Shown here piece by piece: positions 17,257 to 25,941 of a DNA stretch of 64,000 nt. The stretch spans positions 62,001 through 126,000 of the forward strand of contig NZ_OY760905.1 in assembly GCF_963664135.1 (NCBI RefSeq). Direction: 5' to 3'. The notes beneath the pieces were generated by a model. It saw nothing but the letters and a program-made list of their open reading frames with translations, was not told the DNA's origin and did no database searches. Numbering within the stretch: the stretch's first letter is position 1; the number at the start of each line of letters is the position of its first letter. Both the position numbers and the translations under genes were made by a program. The stretch comes from an uncultured Acetobacterium sp. (GTDB lineage Bacteria; Bacillota; Clostridia; Eubacteriales; Eubacteriaceae).

Positions 17257-18846
17257 ATGCAAATTGCAATGGTGCACGGCTATTTTTTAAATGGCACAGG
17301 CAGCAATCTTTTGGTCCAAAATTTGTGTCGAGAGTTTTGTAAAATGGGTCACGATGTCCGTTTATTTTGTCAGGAAAATGATGGTAATGAATTTGATTTT
17401 ATCGAAAAAGTCTATGAGTTTGATGTTAACAATACTGTTCCAACACGTGTTCATCAAAAAGAAACCCCATATTTGGGGAAGTGTTTTTTGTATCGTCCAA
17501 ACTTAAATGGTTTTTTACCGGTTTTTGTGCATGATCATTATACTGGATATCGAGTAAAAGCGTTTGTCGATTGTACCCAGCAAGAAATCGAAAATTATCT
17601 TGACGCCAATAGAAATGCATTTAACAATGGCTTAAAAAGCGATGAGATCGACATGATCATATCCAATCACACAATTATGCAGCCTGTGTATATTGCCAGG
17701 AGCAGTTACGATCGGCTACGCAGTATTCATGTGATGATTATGCATGGGAGTTGCCTGAATTTTGCGGTTAGAAAAAGTGAACTGCTGCAAGGATATGCAG
17801 AAGAAAGCATTTTGGATGTTGATAAAATTGTATTTATCAGCAATTACTCCAAAGAAGAGTTTAGTTCTTTTTTTAATTGGGAAAAGAATTTCATCCTGGA
17901 AAAATCAGTAGTCATTCCGGGAGGGGTCGATTTAAATCAATTTCAGCCATTAAATGATTGTGAAGAAAAAAAGATCAAAATAATGAATGCTCTAACCGAA
18001 TTAAAGAAAGACAGGTCATCTTCAGCCGGTAATTCCTTTGAAGAGATTGATGGCTCAAAAGCAGATACCATTAAAAAGCTAAGTGGCATTGACTTTGAAC
18101 GAGAAGAAGTTGTAATTTATTATGGGAAATACTTATGGACAAAAGGACTCCATCTGCTAATCGCGGCGGCACCATTAATTATGCAAAAAAGCCCCAATGT
18201 TCGCTTTCTTTTTGTCGGGTTCGGATCCTCTCTCAGTTATTTTTATGCGATGATTGATGCCTTGGATAACCGAAGCAAAGTGGAATTCATTCAATTGATA
18301 GAGCATCCGGTTCGTTTTGGATATGAAGTGGATCAGACGACCGCCAGGTTTTTTAATTCGTTGATCAAAAAATTAGTGGAACCGTCATTTGCTGATGATT
18401 ATTTCAGGATAGCGGAAAATAAAATAAAAAAAGCCATTGTGATTGTTGGCTATTTAGGTCATGAACACTTAAACCCATTGATTGCCTGTTCAGCGTTAAT
18501 GGTAGCTCCGTCTATTTTTCCCGAAGCTTTTGGGTTGGTGGGAATTGAAGCTTTAGCATCTGGAATTATCCCGGTGCAAACAAATCAGAGTGGTTTTTCC
18601 GAAGTGGTTAATGTCTATCAAACAGAATTTGCAGATGAACTCAATCATCTGAATTTAAAAGAGTTGCGGCTGGATGAGCATCTTGTCGAGAATCTGGGCT
18701 TGAACATTGCGACCCTGCTAAGCTACAATCGGAATTTAAGTCCAGCGAAAAAGCAATTAATCCGAAAGAAGGCACATCAAATTTGTATCGATCACTATTC
18801 CTGGGAAATCATTGCCAAACAGTATCTGGAAATAAGCAATGATTAA
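17257..18846 (+). CDS. Glycosyltransferase, GT-B fold, family 4-like
   Basis: A 529-residue cytoplasmic glycosyltransferase. The N-terminal half starts with a donor/acceptor Rossmann motif (IAMVHGYFLNGTGSN). The C-terminal half has YYGKYLWTKGLHLLIAAAP and the nucleotide-sugar site PSIFPEAFGLVGIEALASG (the E-x7-E motif), typical of GT4. It is longer than usual GT4 enzymes because of a linker near 235-275 and an insert near 350-390. It has its own strong GAGGAGG site. In many Bacillota rbgA is followed directly by rnhB, so this gene together with repeat B looks inserted. Acceptor and donor sugar are unknown. Confidence 0.8.
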   Translation: MQIAMVHGYFLNGTGSNLLVQNLCREFCKMGHDVRLFCQENDGNEFDFIEKVYEFDVNNTVPTRVHQKETPYLGKCFLYRPNLNGFLPVFVHDHYTGYRVKAFVDCTQQEIENYLDANRNAFNNGLKSDEIDMIISNHTIMQPVYIARSSYDRLRSIHVMIMHGSCLNFAVRKSELLQGYAEESILDVDKIVFISNYSKEEFSSFFNWEKNFILEKSVVIPGGVDLNQFQPLNDCEEKKIKIMNALTELKKDRSSSAGNSFEEIDGSKADTIKKLSGIDFEREEVVIYYGKYLWTKGLHLLIAAAPLIMQKSPNVRFLFVGFGSSLSYFYAMIDALDNRSKVEFIQLIEHPVRFGYEVDQTTARFFNSLIKKLVEPSFADDYFRIAENKIKKAIVIVGYLGHEHLNPLIACSALMVAPSIFPEAFGLVGIEALASGIIPVQTNQSGFSEVVNVYQTEFADELNHLNLKELRLDEHLVENLGLNIATLLSYNRNLSPAKKQLIRKKAHQICIDHYSWEIIAKQYLEISND

Positions 18847-18925
18847 AATAGGTTATTTAATTTGTCTGGCTTATAGTATAATATCAAGATAATACAAAGT
18901 ATCAAATAACGAAGAAGAGGTAAGT

Positions 18926-19702
18926 ATGAATTCATTTCAGAATATGACCGTAACATCAATTAAAGACTATCTTGCATCTTTAGATATTTTATCATACCCA
19001 GATCTGATTCCGGAATTAAAGCAAGACTCACGGTCGGCGGTTCAAAAAATTGCGGAATCATTGGAGAAAAAGGTTTGTGCCAGAAACAAAGAAATCGAGC
19101 GGATCAAACAAATGAAATCCATTGAGGAAACCTATTATAGTAGGGGAATCCAGAGAATCGGTGGAATCGATGAGGTCGGACGGGGACCATTGGCTGGACC
19201 AGTAGTAACCTGCGTCATTATTCTAAAGCCAGACTCCAGTCGGTTATATGTCAATGATTCGAAGAAGGTGTCGAAAAAAAATCGGGAAGTATTGTGTCAA
19301 CTGTTATTGGAAGACGCAATGGACTATGCGATTGGTCAGGTCGATAGTGATGTGATTGATGATATTAATATATTGAATGCCACCAAAAAAGCGATGACCG
19401 ATTCATTAACCACGTTGTCAGCAACGCCGGAGCTCTTGCTTATTGATGCTCTGCATCTTGACACAAAAATTCCCCAAAAGTCGATTATTCACGGCGATGC
19501 CACCAGCTATGCCATTGCCGCCGCCAGTATTGTGGCCAAAGTGTACCGGGATAACTTGATGCAAATTTATCATGAGGAGTATCCGGAATATGGTTTTGAT
19601 CATAATATGGGCTATGGTACGGCAGAGCACATTGACGCCTTGCAAAAATTTGGACCAACGCCCATTCATCGAAAAAGCTTCATCCAGAATTTAGGTGTGT
19701 AA
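18926..19702 (+). CDS. rnhB: Ribonuclease HII
   Basis: Removes RNA from RNA-DNA hybrids and single ribonucleotides from DNA. The 258 residues have a roughly 70-residue N-terminal extension (as in B. subtilis RnhB), then IGGIDEVGRGPLAGPVV with catalytic Asp/Glu, VNDSKKVSKKNRE, LLIDALHL and the IAAASIVAKVYRD helix. Start ATG 18926 follows AAGAGG. Its stop overlaps the yraN start by one base. Confidence 0.96.
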   Translation: MNSFQNMTVTSIKDYLASLDILSYPDLIPELKQDSRSAVQKIAESLEKKVCARNKEIERIKQMKSIEETYYSRGIQRIGGIDEVGRGPLAGPVVTCVIILKPDSSRLYVNDSKKVSKKNREVLCQLLLEDAMDYAIGQVDSDVIDDINILNATKKAMTDSLTTLSATPELLLIDALHLDTKIPQKSIIHGDATSYAIAAASIVAKVYRDNLMQIYHEEYPEYGFDHNMGYGTAEHIDALQKFGPTPIHRKSFIQNLGV

Positions 19703-20067
19703 TGAAAACCCACAATCTGAAAAAAGGGAATGCCGGGGAAGCACTGGCGGTTACATTTTTAGAAAATGCGAATCATCTTATTTGTGATCGAAATTATAAA
19801 AAGCCATCAGGTGAAATTGATATTATTACCAGAGATGGCGATACCCTCGTTTTCATTGAAGTAAAGTATCGCAAAAATTTGGAATATGGATATCCCCGGG
19901 AAGCGGTAAACCGGGCAAAACAAAAAAGAATTACGAAAACAGCGCTTTGGTATTTAAAAGATAAAAAACAGGAAGACGTAAATGTACGTTTCGATGTGAT
20001 TGAAATTTATTATATGAGCGATGGAACCCAAGTCATCAATCATTTTGAAGGGGCATTTTCTTTTTAG
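19702..20067 (+). CDS. yraN: UPF0102 family protein YraN
   Basis: A 121-residue endonuclease-like protein of the UPF0102 family. It has the restriction-endonuclease-like core: GEALAVTFLENANHLICDRNY, PSGEIDIITRDGDTLVFIEVKYRK (PD-(D/E)xK-type D, E and K) and the REAVNRAKQKRI helix. Cellular role unproven; probably acts on nucleic acid. Coupled to rnhB through TAATG overlap. Confidence 0.92.
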   Translation: MKTHNLKKGNAGEALAVTFLENANHLICDRNYKKPSGEIDIITRDGDTLVFIEVKYRKNLEYGYPREAVNRAKQKRITKTALWYLKDKKQEDVNVRFDVIEIYYMSDGTQVINHFEGAFSF

Positions 20068-20094
20068 TTCAAAAATCCTGACTATAAATCAATA

Positions 20095-20140
20095 AAACAG
20101 GACTGTGGCAGTTATTCTGCAACAGTCCTGTTTATTTTAG
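20095..20140. terminator. Bidirectional terminator between yraN and the minus-strand gene
   Basis: AAACAGGACTGT and ACAGTCCTGTTT form a perfect 12-bp stem with an inner CAG/CTG. T-rich flanks lie on both strands (TTTATTTTA to the right, TTTTATT on the left when read on the minus strand). It ends yraN and the convergent gene at 20148-20468. Confidence 0.85.
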
Positions 20141-20147
20141 GTAGTCA

Positions 20148-20468
20148 TTATTGGCCATCATCTACAGAGATCAAAAAAACTTTTTCAGAGTAGGTACCTT
20201 TGTTTTCCTTATTCTGAATTTTTAGATAATCAATATGAAGTGGCTCATACTCAAAGGATTCTACAATTGCATCCAGTAGCTCATAAATATCCGAAAGTTC
20301 ATCTTCCGAGGGTCTTTTCAAAAATATTTGAGCTTTTTCAAGAAGCTTTTCTTTTAATGCATCTTTAACTTCTGATTCACCTAAGATTTTGTACTCACAG
20401 GTACGTCCGCTGCCTCTAATGATTTCAGGAATCTTATCCCGAACAATTTTATTGTACTCAACTTTCAT
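20148..20468 (-). CDS. MazG-like nucleotide pyrophosphohydrolase, YNKxVRDKIPE type
   Basis: A 106-residue all-alpha protein. The opening KVEYNKIVRDKIPEII is the hallmark of a small family annotated as phosphoribosyl-ATP or nucleoside triphosphate pyrophosphohydrolase. Downstream are KEKLLEKAQ and the acidic helix EDELSDIYELLDAI, where Glu/Asp residues would bind magnesium. Probably house-cleaning of non-canonical nucleotides; substrate unknown. It is monocistronic, with TGAGGTGA as ribosome site and its own promoter. Confidence 0.75.
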   Translation of the reverse strand: MKVEYNKIVRDKIPEIIRGSGRTCEYKILGESEVKDALKEKLLEKAQIFLKRPSEDELSDIYELLDAIVESFEYEPLHIDYLKIQNKENKGTYSEKVFLISVDDGQ

Positions 20469-20487
20469 AATCTATCACCTCAAGCTT

Positions 20488-20517
20488 ATTATACCCAATG
20501 GTTCTATTTAAAAACAA
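20488..20517 (-). promoter_or_regulatory. Promoter of the MazG-like gene
   Basis: On the minus strand TTGTTT (20512-20517), an 18-base spacer and TATAAT (20488-20493), about 20 bases before the start codon. Confidence 0.6.
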
Positions 20518-20534
20518 GAGGGATAATTTTATTT

Positions 20535-20893
20535 TAAGAAAAATCGGACTGCCTCCGATTTGATATTATGATATAATAAAATAATGTAATAATTGGAAAT
20601 AATGCCGCAAATTTCTGAGCAGAGAACAAGCTCGCAGTCCTTCCCTGTGTTTTTGTGGGAATTTTGGGTATGTATCTCTTAATTGATTGCGGTAGTCTTC
20701 TCGATTGAAAATCAAGACAAGCTGTTTACCTATAAAAATAAAACTAGTGCTTGTGTTTTTGGTAAAAAAACACTATTATAATTAGAATAGTTCTATTTTA
20801 AAACACGAGATAAGCGTTAAGTTTTATAACTACTGCAATCCTGAACAAATGCCTTAAAATTATTTGGTTAAATGTTGGAAGGAAGGTTTTATT
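20535..20893. other. Gene-free 425-bp region with candidate structured RNA
   Basis: No gene lies between 20469 and 20893. Read on the plus strand, TGCCGCAA (20603-20610) can pair with TTGCGGTA (20687-20694), enclosing GAGC/GCTC and TTCCC/GGGAA hairpins. A further hairpin GTCTT...AAGAC follows at 20694-20718, and GTGTTTTT/AAAAACAC at 20753-20773. Read on the minus strand, AAATCGGA/TCCGATTT followed by TTTC (20541-20561 and beyond) looks like a leftward terminator. It may be a leader of the beta-helix gene or a small RNA; no known class recognised. It does not match the c-di-GMP-I motif seen upstream of the two paralogues. Confidence 0.35.
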
Positions 20894-22141
20894 ATGAGTA
20901 AGCTAACAATCTCAGTATTAATACTGATCGTGATCAGTGCAACTGTTTTGGCATTCAACTTTATTAGTCCTGCGAAACTGGACTCATCAGAAAAGCTTTC
21001 TTCGAATCCGAATCAAATAAAAGAAGTAGAAGTGCCTACCGACAAAATAATAAATGCAAAGGATTACGGAGCAAAAGGAGATGGGTTAACAGATGATACA
21101 GCGGCCTTACAAGATGCAATTGATGAATCAAGTAAAGAAAAGGCGCTTTTGGTAATACCAGAATCGGAGCAGCCATATCTTATCACAAAACAATTGATAA
21201 TTAGTAAGGATGTGCATATTAGGGGTTACGGAGCAATATTATTTATGGCTCCAGAAGAAAGCACAATCAGAAACATGCTTTGGTCAAATCCCGATGACAC
21301 CGTTTCAAATATTTCAATTGAAGGGCTAACTTTAAAATCTGAAAACACAATTGTAGGTGTTGATTATTACGAAAATAGTATGGTCAGCAATGTCCAAGGA
21401 ATGTACTTTCAAGGCGTTGAGACGATGAAAATTAGTGATGTTTTTATGGATAATGTCTATGTCGGTTTGAAATTATCCCAGACCGGTAGTCTTAAAAATA
21501 AGGATATAAAGGTAAGTAATTTACGAATAGACAATTCTGGGATGCCAATACAGATTTCTGGCACCAATGGCTTTAGTATGGTTGATAGTATCCTGAATTC
21601 AAATAATGGAGGGACGAAATGGCTGCATTCTGCATATCTGAGAGGTGACAACAGTAATTTTTATTTTAATAATGTTGAGTTCAACAATGCGTCTGGAGGA
21701 GGAATAGCAATTGCTGGAAATCCACAGTATAGTAATGCACCTGAAAACATGATTTTTAAAGACTGTCGTATCAAAGATAGCGTTGTTGGCGTTCATATCA
21801 ATAGTGGCGCCAATAACATAACAATATCTGGCTTGGTTATCGAGGGGAGCAGTTTGGGCTTCAAAATCAACGAAGCATCTGAATTAACCATTGATGGTGT
21901 GAGCATCAGTGGATCAAAATGGAATGAGAATGACCATGGCGGCTTTAGTATTGAAAATGTTAAGCAATCATCAATTTCAAATGTTACAATTGATGCTACC
22001 GATATAACAGAATCCCTATGTTTGTTGATTGGAAATATTGAAGATTTGAAGTTGTCTTCGTTTGAAGATAACAACGTTAAAAAAATTCCCTTATACAGTG
22101 TTAACAGCACTGCAAAAATAAAGAATCTGATTATTGAGTAA
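20894..22141 (+). CDS. Membrane-anchored or secreted right-handed beta-helix (pectate-lyase-3-like) protein, paralogue 1
   Basis: 415 residues. An N-terminal hydrophobic segment (SKLTISVLILIVISATVLAF, about 2-21) acts as signal or anchor, a short linker follows, and then a pectate-lyase-superfamily domain opens with AKDYGAKGDGLTDDTAALQDA. The rest is parallel beta-helix repeats such as ISDVFMDNVYVGLKL and HINSGANNITISGL. Such folds cleave or bind acidic polysaccharides, or depolymerise exopolysaccharide. It is roughly half identical to the C-terminal domains of 42983-44581 and 44805-46745 and lacks their linkers. ATG 20894 is chosen because GGAAGG precedes it. Substrate unknown. Confidence 0.8.
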   Translation: MSKLTISVLILIVISATVLAFNFISPAKLDSSEKLSSNPNQIKEVEVPTDKIINAKDYGAKGDGLTDDTAALQDAIDESSKEKALLVIPESEQPYLITKQLIISKDVHIRGYGAILFMAPEESTIRNMLWSNPDDTVSNISIEGLTLKSENTIVGVDYYENSMVSNVQGMYFQGVETMKISDVFMDNVYVGLKLSQTGSLKNKDIKVSNLRIDNSGMPIQISGTNGFSMVDSILNSNNGGTKWLHSAYLRGDNSNFYFNNVEFNNASGGGIAIAGNPQYSNAPENMIFKDCRIKDSVVGVHINSGANNITISGLVIEGSSLGFKINEASELTIDGVSISGSKWNENDHGGFSIENVKQSSISNVTIDATDITESLCLLIGNIEDLKLSSFEDNNVKKIPLYSVNSTAKIKNLIIE

Positions 22142-22273
22142 GTGTATTAAATAATTGCATTGAATAATAAAAAAATTATAAATAAAAAGTTCTGATAATG
22201 GCATTTTAGAAATACTATCAAATCAATGAGCTAAGGTGACATCAATTTATGATGTTTTAGGAGGACGACAACA

Positions 22274-23380
22274 ATGACAGAGAAAATCTATCTGGCATCG
22301 CCACACATGAGTGATGAAGGATTTGAAATGGAATATATCAAGGAAGCTTTTGCTACCAATTGGATCGCACCGCTGGGTCCAAACGTGAATGAATTCGAAA
22401 AGGAATTTGCGTCAAAAGTTGGAGCTAAATATGCAGCGGCAGTGAATACCGGCACTGCAGCGATTCATCTAGCATTGAGAGCGGTTGGTGTTGGGGAAGG
22501 TGATATTGTTTTTTGTCCATCCCTCACTTTTTCAGCAACTGTCAATCCAATTATTTATGAAAAGGCGATTCCGGTATTTATCGATAGTGACGAAGAAACC
22601 TGGAACATGTGTCCGATTGCATTGGAAGAGGCTTTTCAGAAATATCCCCAGGTAAAAGCTGTGATTGTTGTTCATCTTTACGGTTTATCAGCCGATATGG
22701 ATAAAATCATGGCGATCTGCAATCGTTATGGGGTAACAGTAATCGAAGATGCTGCTGAATCTCTGGGAACCTTATACAAAGGCAGACAGACAGGCACCTT
22801 TGGTGAGTATGGCGTATTTAGTTTTAATGGAAATAAGATTATAACCACTTCTGGTGGTGGGATGCTGGTTTCAGATAATCAAGCAAAAATTGAAAAGGTA
22901 CGGTTCTGGTCGACCCAATCCCGAGATTCGGCAAGGCATTATCAGCATAGTGAATTAGGTTTCAATTATCGAATGAGTAATATTTCTGCCGGTATCGGCC
23001 GCGGGCAATTAAAAGTGCTGGATCAAAGAGTTGCCAAGAAAAAATACATATTTGAATTTTACAAAAGAGAACTGGAGCAATTGCCCGGGATTCAGTTTAT
23101 GCCGATCAATCATTGGAATGATCCAAATTACTGGTTGAGTTGTATAACCTTAGATAGCTCAATTAAACCGCTGGATATAATGGCGGCTCTAGAAGAAGAA
23201 AATATTGAATCGCGACCACTCTGGAAACCCATGCACCAGCAACCTTTTTTTGAGTGGTGTGACTATATCGGGGGAACGGTATCGGAAAAGCTGTTTAAAT
23301 CAGGTGTTTGCTTGCCCTCTGATACAAAGATGACAGATGCGGACCAGAAACGAATCTGTCAAATTATTAAAGGATTGTGA
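22274..23380 (+). CDS. epsN: PLP-dependent sugar aminotransferase, EpsN/PglE-like (DegT family)
   Basis: Predicted to aminate a UDP-4-keto-6-deoxy-GlcNAc intermediate to the 4-amino sugar (UDP-bacillosamine pathway). 368 residues with the DegT/DnrJ/EryC1 plan: MTEKIYLASPHMSDEGFE opening, IHLALRAVGVGEGD, EDAAESLGT and the PLP lysine in FSFNGNKIITTSGGG. The next two genes (sugar transferase and NeuD-type acetyltransferase) form the known epsN-L-M / pglE-C-D trio, which supports substrate assignment. The matching 4,6-dehydratase is at 50129-52000. GGAGGACGACAACA precedes ATG. First gene of the long polysaccharide operon; no clear promoter seen. Confidence 0.85.
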   Translation: MTEKIYLASPHMSDEGFEMEYIKEAFATNWIAPLGPNVNEFEKEFASKVGAKYAAAVNTGTAAIHLALRAVGVGEGDIVFCPSLTFSATVNPIIYEKAIPVFIDSDEETWNMCPIALEEAFQKYPQVKAVIVVHLYGLSADMDKIMAICNRYGVTVIEDAAESLGTLYKGRQTGTFGEYGVFSFNGNKIITTSGGGMLVSDNQAKIEKVRFWSTQSRDSARHYQHSELGFNYRMSNISAGIGRGQLKVLDQRVAKKKYIFEFYKRELEQLPGIQFMPINHWNDPNYWLSCITLDSSIKPLDIMAALEEENIESRPLWKPMHQQPFFEWCDYIGGTVSEKLFKSGVCLPSDTKMTDADQKRICQIIKGL

Positions 23381-23386
23381 TTGACG

Positions 23387-24004
23387 ATGATCTATAAAAG
23401 ATTTATAAAAAGACCGATGGATTTTTGTTTATCTTTTGCAGCAATCATGGTTCTCTCACCAGTGTTTTTGGTTTTAGTTCTGATGATCAGAAGAAAATTG
23501 GGCAGTCCGGTATTATTCAAACAAAAAAGACCTGGCTTAAATGAAAACATCTTTACACTTTATAAGTTTAGAACCATGACTGATCAGCGAGATGAAAAAG
23601 GTGAACTATTACCTGATGATAAGCGATTGACCAAGTTTGGCAATTTTTTAAGATCCACCAGTTTGGATGAGCTACCGGAACTTGTAAATGTGGTTAAAGG
23701 GGATATGGCCGTCATAGGTCCACGGCCTTTACTAGTACAATACTTGTCACTTTATAATAAAAAACAAAAAAGAAGGCATGAGGTCAGGCCGGGATTGTCT
23801 GGCTTGGCTCAAGTAAATGGGCGGAATGCCATTAGCTGGGAAGCAAAATTCGATCTGGACGTAGATTACGTCGACTCAATTAGCTTTGTGGGGGATTGGA
23901 AAATTATATTATTAACGTTAAAAAAAGTCTTCAAACGAGAAGGAATAAATGCGAATGACTCAACCACAATGGAGTTGTTTCAGGGAACAAGAATAGAAGA
24001 GTAA
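23387..24004 (+). CDS. epsL: Undecaprenyl-phosphate sugar-1-phosphate transferase, EpsL/PglC-like
   Basis: A 205-residue monotopic phosphoglycosyltransferase that loads the first sugar (predicted diNAcBac-1-phosphate) on undecaprenyl phosphate. It has one hydrophobic N-terminal re-entrant helix (about 12-33), then KFRTMT, the catalytic-region STSLDELPELVNVVKGD and MAVIGPRPLL, all PglC-family marks. Short form without the WbaP membrane domain. ATG 23387 is preferred to TTG 23381. It lies 6 bp behind the aminotransferase, so the two are co-transcribed. This is the likely initiating enzyme of the repeat unit. Confidence 0.88.
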   Translation: MIYKRFIKRPMDFCLSFAAIMVLSPVFLVLVLMIRRKLGSPVLFKQKRPGLNENIFTLYKFRTMTDQRDEKGELLPDDKRLTKFGNFLRSTSLDELPELVNVVKGDMAVIGPRPLLVQYLSLYNKKQKRRHEVRPGLSGLAQVNGRNAISWEAKFDLDVDYVDSISFVGDWKIILLTLKKVFKREGINANDSTTMELFQGTRIEE

Positions 24005-24053
24005 GAAGTTTGCTAAAAATTTCACGACACTAATCGAAAGGAGACATGGCATT

Positions 24054-24674
24054 GTGAAGAAAAAACTAATGATCATCGGGGCAAGTGGACACGGAAAAGT
24101 CGTCGTCGATATTGCAATAAGAATGAATAAGTGGAAAAATATTGTGTTTCTGGATGATGATGCATCAATTACTGAGTGTATGGGACTCAATGTTGTGGGA
24201 AAAACAGAGGATGCTTTAAAATTTGCAAATGATGCTGATATTTTTGTAGCCGTTGGAAACAATGAAATTAGAGAGCATGTTCAAAATAATCTTGAATCAG
24301 CTGGGATTGAGTTACCATTGTTAATTCATCCTGCGGCAACGATTGGCGCTAAGGTGGAAATTGGGGTTGGTTCGGTTATTATGGCAGGTGTTGTAATTAA
24401 CAGTGCTACTCAAATAGGCAAAGGTTGTATTATCAATACTGCGGCAACAGTAGACCACGATAATCGCATTGCAGACTTTGTTCATGTATCGCCCGGGGCA
24501 CATTTGGCAGGAATGGTGGAAATTGGCAAAAAAACCTGGATTGGAATTGGCAGTATCATCAGCAATAATCTGACCATTACCGGAAACTGTAAAATTGGAG
24601 CTGGTGCGGTTGTGGTAAAAGACATATCCGAATCTGGAACCTATGTGGGAGTTCCGGCAAGGAGTATCCGGTGA
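24054..24674 (+). CDS. epsM: Amino-sugar N-acetyltransferase, NeuD/PglD/EpsM-like
   Basis: A 206-residue left-handed beta-helix acetyltransferase that would convert UDP-4-amino sugar to UDP-diNAc-bacillosamine with acetyl-CoA. The N-terminal Rossmann-like part starts with LMIIGASGHGKVVVDIA. Hexapeptide repeats run from about 95 to 195, with the catalytic His in ATVDHDNRI. The end, GTYVGVPARSIR, is typical. Start GTG 24054, with GAAAGGAGA upstream; an ATG at 24046 is out of frame. Works with the preceding epsN and epsL homologues. Confidence 0.87.
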   Translation: MKKKLMIIGASGHGKVVVDIAIRMNKWKNIVFLDDDASITECMGLNVVGKTEDALKFANDADIFVAVGNNEIREHVQNNLESAGIELPLLIHPAATIGAKVEIGVGSVIMAGVVINSATQIGKGCIINTAATVDHDNRIADFVHVSPGAHLAGMVEIGKKTWIGIGSIISNNLTITGNCKIGAGAVVVKDISESGTYVGVPARSIR

Positions 24675-25927
24675 TGAAAAAAACGGTCTGGATTTGGAAT
24701 CATTATGCTACTAGCATGTATAAGGATCGTGCCGGCAGGCATTACTCTTTTGCCGAAAATTTAATCAAAAGAGGTTATAAACCAATCATTTTCTGCGCCT
24801 CAACCAATCATTTTTCAAATGAAAATATTGAAATAATGAATAAAAAATATATCGTCGATACAATTGATGAAATCACTTTTGTGATCGTAAAAACACCTGG
24901 TTACGTTGGAAATGCAAAAAAAAGACTGCAAAACATGCTGACCTTTTATAAAAACCTTTTCCCAGTAGCAAGAGAATATGCCAAGAAAAATGGAAAACCG
25001 GATGTAATCCTGGCTTCAAGTGTTCATCCTCTCACTTTGATTGCGGGGATTAAGATTGCGAGGAAGTTTGGAATCCCGTGCATTTGCGAAGTGCGGGATC
25101 TATGGCCAGAAAGTATTGTGGCCTATGGTGGTTTAAAAAGAACCAGCTTTATTGCGAAAATCCTTTATCGCGGTGAGAAATGGATTTATAAAAAAGCAGA
25201 TAAACTTATCTTTACCATGGAAGGTGGCTCAGATTACATCATTGAACGAGGGTGGAACAAACAAAATAGCGGTTCCATAGATCTTGAAAAAGTACATCAC
25301 ATAAATAATGGCGTCGATCTGGAAGCCTTTAAGAATAATCAAATTGTTTATAAATTTGAAGACCTGGATTTAGACAATGAAAGAACCTTTAAAGTGATTT
25401 ATACCGGGTCAATTCGTCTTGTGAATCATGTAAAAACCATTATTGATACCGCTCAAGTTGTTAAAAACAAGTCTGCCAATGAGATCATCTTCATTATTTA
25501 TGGCGATGGCAGCGATCGAAAAAACCTGGAAGACTTCTGTAAAGAGAAAAATATTAATAATGTTGTATTCAAAGGCTATGTCAATAAAAATAGAATTCCT
25601 TATGTTTTGAGCAAGTCAAATCTGAATATCATCCACTTTGAGGACAATCAGATAAAAAAATACGGGGCAAGCCTCAATAAAATGTTTGAGTACTTTGCCA
25701 GTGGAAAACCGACGGTTTCTGACTGTGAGTTTGGATATGATCTCATAAAAAAGTACAATTGCGGAATGGTAGTTGATCATGCTGATCCAGAACAATTGGC
25801 TAAAATCATTATTGAGTTCAGTAATATGCCCAAAAATCAATATGAACAATACTGTAAAAATGCCGTAACGGCTGCGAACGATTATGATTATCAACGATTA
25901 ACGGAAAAACTTATCGAATTAATTTAA
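24674..25927 (+). CDS. Glycosyltransferase family 4
   Basis: 417 residues, GT-B fold. The N-terminus (VWIWNHYATSMYKDRAGRHY) resembles the WbuB-type group of GT4. The middle has EVRDLWPESIVAYGG and the C-terminal domain VIYTGSIRLVNHVKT and KMFEYFASGKPTVSD in the donor site. It starts within the epsM stop (TGATG), showing translational coupling. It probably adds the second sugar to the bacillosamine-type lipid intermediate; donor not deducible. Confidence 0.82.
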   Translation: MKKTVWIWNHYATSMYKDRAGRHYSFAENLIKRGYKPIIFCASTNHFSNENIEIMNKKYIVDTIDEITFVIVKTPGYVGNAKKRLQNMLTFYKNLFPVAREYAKKNGKPDVILASSVHPLTLIAGIKIARKFGIPCICEVRDLWPESIVAYGGLKRTSFIAKILYRGEKWIYKKADKLIFTMEGGSDYIIERGWNKQNSGSIDLEKVHHINNGVDLEAFKNNQIVYKFEDLDLDNERTFKVIYTGSIRLVNHVKTIIDTAQVVKNKSANEIIFIIYGDGSDRKNLEDFCKEKNINNVVFKGYVNKNRIPYVLSKSNLNIIHFEDNQIKKYGASLNKMFEYFASGKPTVSDCEFGYDLIKKYNCGMVVDHADPEQLAKIIIEFSNMPKNQYEQYCKNAVTAANDYDYQRLTEKLIELI

Positions 25928-25941
25928 AGGGAGTTATAAAA

